From: Nautilus pompilius
Taxonomy: Eukaryota; Mollusca; Cephalopoda; Nautilida; Nautilidae
Direction of reading: 5' to 3'
Assembly: GCA_018389105.1 (NCBI GenBank)
Contig: JACATO010000605.1
Location: forward strand, 930,001-994,000
Length of the DNA stretch: 64,000 nucleotides
The notes beneath the pieces were generated by a model. The model saw only the letters and a list, made by a program, of their open reading frames with translations. It searched no databases and was not told the DNA's origin. The position numbers were made by a program, and so were the translations under genes. Positions 60,241-64,000 of the stretch are shown piece after piece; the first letter of the stretch is position 1, and the number at the start of each line of letters is the position of its first letter.

Positions 60241-63200
60241 CCGGAAATATAAAATAAACAAACAAATTAATATTTTAAATACTGATTAACTGTGAATAAA
60301 AGACAATGTATATACATTAGTTTATTTTCATAAGATGTACAATAACATCATTGCTTTCTCTAAATGAACGTTTTAACTTTCAATTTCACAGATTTCAAAG
60401 GTGGAGGAAGAAATCACAGTAAAAATTGCAGTTTCAGATCTTTCTTTGTTGGTGTTGGGTGTATTTGCTTACTACTAACAGCCTTTGTCAATACTACAAC
60501 TTCATTTGTCTGTCTGTCTTTTTAAACCTCATACACAGTTTAAAATTATATTAATATATTTCTCTTTCCTGGAAGGTTTATCTCTCTGTAATAACCAAAA
60601 TTAATTTGTTAAAATGACACATTATAGTTCAGCTTTTGTGTAATGCCTGACATAACAAGTTCTTGTGATAACTCTTTTTTAGAAAATAATTTTCTCATAT
60701 TTCATCAGCTTCCTGCACCTTTTAGTAAAAGTCAAACCCCCCCACCATATACCTCCCTTTACCTCATGTTTCACGATCTTACTCATGCATGTGACCTAGT
60801 ACTTCTCATGGTCATATCTGCACATTAACTTTTTTCATGAATTTTCAAGGAATTAATTTGACCTTTTCTCTCCGAAAATACATATAATAATCTAGGACTA
60901 TCATTCCAAATGATTCTTTCTCATATTATAAAGGGTAATGTTAAATTTTTTAGCAGTAACATTTTAAATCTGAACAACAGTTTTATAATTTATTTCAAAC
61001 AGTTTTATTGCTGCCTGAGATATCCTGTTCTTCCTGCATCAGCTCATCTGTTTCAGGGAAAAATTTTGAAACAATAAAAAAATCAATCCTGTATTGCAGA
61101 ACCATTTTTGGGGAAGGGAGCTCTAGACTTGCAATAATGGTTACAATTCCACCAACATAGAGCTGCAATATTTATTTGAATGTACACAAAATTCTTTAGT
61201 TTTGTGCATATTCCATGCACTGCAGAATCCTTTTTGCAAAACCTGCATCTTTAGCTTTTATTCTCCAATTAACTCAGAGTCCTTCTGTTTTAGCAACTTC
61301 TTGAAAATTCTGTCAAAGTTTGTAACCTCAAAACTGTGTGTATTTTTCCATCAACACACTTCATGGAATATCAGTATTTTGTAAATCTTAACCAAAGTGC
61401 TATTACACACACATTTGTGACAACTTTTGCCAAACAAACAAAAAAAAGTAAGAAAATGAGCTAAGGTTTTATGTTGACTATAATGTGTTAAAGAGTCTGT
61501 TTGGGAGTGGCAGTGTCCTAGTTTATTGTGTCACAAAACCACAAAACTATACTGATTCTCAATGATGAATTTGCTACAGGTCAGCATTACTTGCTTTACA
61601 GAATTAAAACTGTTGTTATTCCATCTGTATGCAGCAACCATAATCAGTTTATCTGCATGGAAAATACTACAAGCACTCATTTTTGTAAAATAGTTGTAAA
61701 CCACCATCAAGAGAAAATTATCTTGTATTTCATGGCCTGGTTATTCTCACAACCTAAACTCCATAAAGCATGTCTGTAAAGAGCTGCCTGGGCACACTGG
61801 AATGAGCACATGCTGCTCCCAACACCATTCTACAGAAGCATCAAGTTTTGATAGAATAGAATACACTTCTTAAAGACTGCATTAGACATCTAATGAATAA
61901 TATGAGATGCAGGGGCAATACTGCAGTGCAAGCAAGAGGTGGTCATACATGCTACTAAAGGCCATATGACTTTAGAGTACAAAGATGCTGGTTATTATTT
62001 TCCATTATGATACCACTAATTTCATTGAACAATGCCCACATATTTTATAAATTGGACTATATATGTTTATTGTGTGCAAACGTTTCATTTCAATAAATGC
62101 ATGCAATTTATCTCACAATATCCTTATATTGTTTTGATCAATGCATTGTGTGGGGATAGAGGGACTGGGCATTTGTCTACACTAAGGAATGAATTGAAAA
62201 CATAACTTAGTTAAATCTATTAAGATAAGTGATTTCACAAAAATATGATAGGAAATTGTAAATATTTGTTTCTTTAAACCAATTATTAAAGTTATTGCTT
62301 TCAGCAACTTTTATTTGTGTTACAGCACTTTCAATGCGTTTTATGGTCAGCTGCATGATATTTTGATGCAAAGTGTTACCTTTGCATTTCATGTTTTTGG
62401 TGAAAGTAAACTTGATACCCAACTAGAGTACTGCTAGATCCAAACTTGTTTAAAAATTCCACTACCCATGACAAGGCACTGTGCATTTTATTTCTTCTTG
62501 ATTGAAAAATTTGACAAATTTTACTAATGGTAAGAATATTAATATTTATGCACTACCTGGAAAACATTTTAAATGTTTAGCTTACAACGAATCCTTAGAA
62601 TTACAATTAATTCCAAACAATGGATTTTAAAATTTGTTTGATTTGCAGTAATTTAAGAATTATCTAATTAAAGCACCATATAAATAGCTTTGATTGCTTT
62701 TATTTCAAATAACTGTTTTACTTGCAAAGACAATTTTTTAGTGAGTGATTGAATCTCAGAATAATAATAGATAATATTATTGAAGCCACTACATTCCTAA
62801 TAAGTTAGAAAATATCTTTATTGATATTTCTAATGCATTAAGTTAGTTCTAGTAAAGTGGTCTCCAGGAATATACACTTATTATAATAAATATTTTGTTG
62901 TTTTTGTTTAATTATATAAAGACAGAATGCATTTTCTTTAATGAACTGCAACATCGATTTAGGAAAAATGTACTGATATACTGCTTTAGTCAACTATAGA
63001 TTTTATACATTAATTCTCAGATAAAACATAATAATAATGAAAATGAATCTGGTAGATTAAATGTTGATTTGTAAGTAACCTCAAAATTGTTAAAAACACA
63101 TAAAGAAAACAAAAACAGTAAATACTCAAGCCTGCTGACTTATTTACTTATTTCATCAAATTTTGTGCTTGGCTGACTTTCTTTGCATACAAGTGAATAA

Positions 63201-63957
63201 AAAACCTTGTTTATTATTTTTTAATATTATGTCATTTCTCCATTTAAAAATCCAAAAAACATCTAAGTTAGATAGACGTTTTAAGCTGTCTGTAAAATAT
63301 ATATTCAGTAAACTTAACTTTTCTTTATTTTTATGCCAATGAGATAATACAGCTTGGTCAATAAAAGGTTAAAATAAAGTGGAATGTATTGCACTTTTTA
63401 TATCCAAGGGACACACCATGTTATTGAAAATTGTAAAACATTCAAAGAGAGTATTAAATTCATCTTTAATTTTCGTAGTTGCTCAGTTTCTTGTTCAAAA
63501 TTCATCATAACATTTTCTTTTTACTCTGCTTTACTTAACAAATAAATTGAAACTTATTTAAAATCATTAATTTTTTTCCAAAATAACAAATTTAAGTACT
63601 ACAAAACATTTCAGTGTTTACTTCATATTAATTGGTTAAATTTCTATTTTGCCTTGGTTTAAAAATTGTATTTAAAAACTTTATACATGTGAATATTGGT
63701 CTCTTTTTATTCAAAAAATTTAAAAACAATCATGTATTTAAAATAAAAAACAAAAAGGATTTATCATTTTATGCTTTCGTCAATTCATTTTATAAGATTA
63801 TATTTGCCAGAGCTCCACATTAAATTCTACAGTCTCTCAAATATCAACATGTGGAAAGGGAATAGATAAGGTAAAGAGGTTTATAAATTATTATAAAATC
63901 AACATTCTTTTCAGATGCTGAAAGTAAAATTTGGTTTACTTTCATAAAATAGTTTAC
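60241..63957. other. AT-rich intron-like sequence
   Basis: No supported gene or exon. Frames at 59243-59488, 61528-61779 and 62207-62422 show no domain. Confidence 0.4.
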
Positions 63958-64000
63958 ATCTTTGTGGTTCTGTTCCTCCTTCTGGTGATTCACTTGATGA
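63958..64000 (-). CDS. Partial exon of the large minus-strand gene at the window edge
   Basis: The minus strand reads SSSESPEGGTEPQR and ends in phase 1 at a gtaaac donor, like the one at 50905-50988. The upstream part lies beyond the window. The frame joins without a break to 60196-60240. Ser/Glu/Pro-rich, no domain recognised. Confidence 0.45.

Noticed and set aside
1-64000. CRISPR arrays, operons or other prokaryotic systems
   Set aside because: Introns, polyadenylation signals, eukaryotic transposons and low coding density show eukaryotic DNA. No spaced direct-repeat array was seen.

Overview
This is AT-rich, intron-heavy eukaryotic DNA, not bacterial. There are no operons, no ribosome binding sites and almost no long reading frames. 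Most of the window is low in CpG, and the recognisable coding matter is transposon protein plus short spliced exons. The mix of Tc1/mariner, hAT, Tigger-like and LINE relics suits an invertebrate, possibly a chelicerate such as a horseshoe crab. That placement is a guess from general knowledge and cannot be settled from the sequence.

The clearest intact gene lies at 19675-21339 (+): a 554-residue, uninterrupted protein inside a complete element at 19299-21641. The element has a perfect 13-bp terminal inverted repeat beginning CACTGG and a 3-bp TTA duplication at its borders. Two further members of the family (10838-12108 and 47145-48328) have the same kind of ends and TAA duplications. Both have lost the N-terminal half of the protein and kept long inverted ends. 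Together they define a DNA transposon family whose protein carries cysteine pairs and plausible D, D and E catalytic residues.

The minus strand appears to carry a large gene made of very small exons, running across most of the window from beyond 64000 down to about 15000 or 5300. Candidate exons of 45-114 bp sit between good splice signals, and most are symmetric phase 1-1. They encode Ser/Pro-rich, probably disordered protein that I cannot name. One exon has a GG where the acceptor AG should be. One exon is duplicated (30089-30133 and 36030-36074), and the exon copies differ far more than their flanking introns.

The stretch 35.0-42.7 kb is a mosaic with more G+C and more CpG. It contains a Tc1 fragment, the copied exon block, a Tigger-like tail, a tRNA-like sequence, a GC-rich tandem repeat, a LINE fragment, and an inverted copy of a 372-bp piece from 32.5 kb. 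A separate 1,432-bp sequence occurs twice in direct orientation (9281 and 45003) at about 99% identity. Six decayed Tc1-like transposases are scattered through the window, and a decayed hAT transposase at 57.2-59.7 kb (-) is split by a 401-bp hAT-type miniature element. The rest is AT-rich, apparently intronic or intergenic sequence in which I see no genes.
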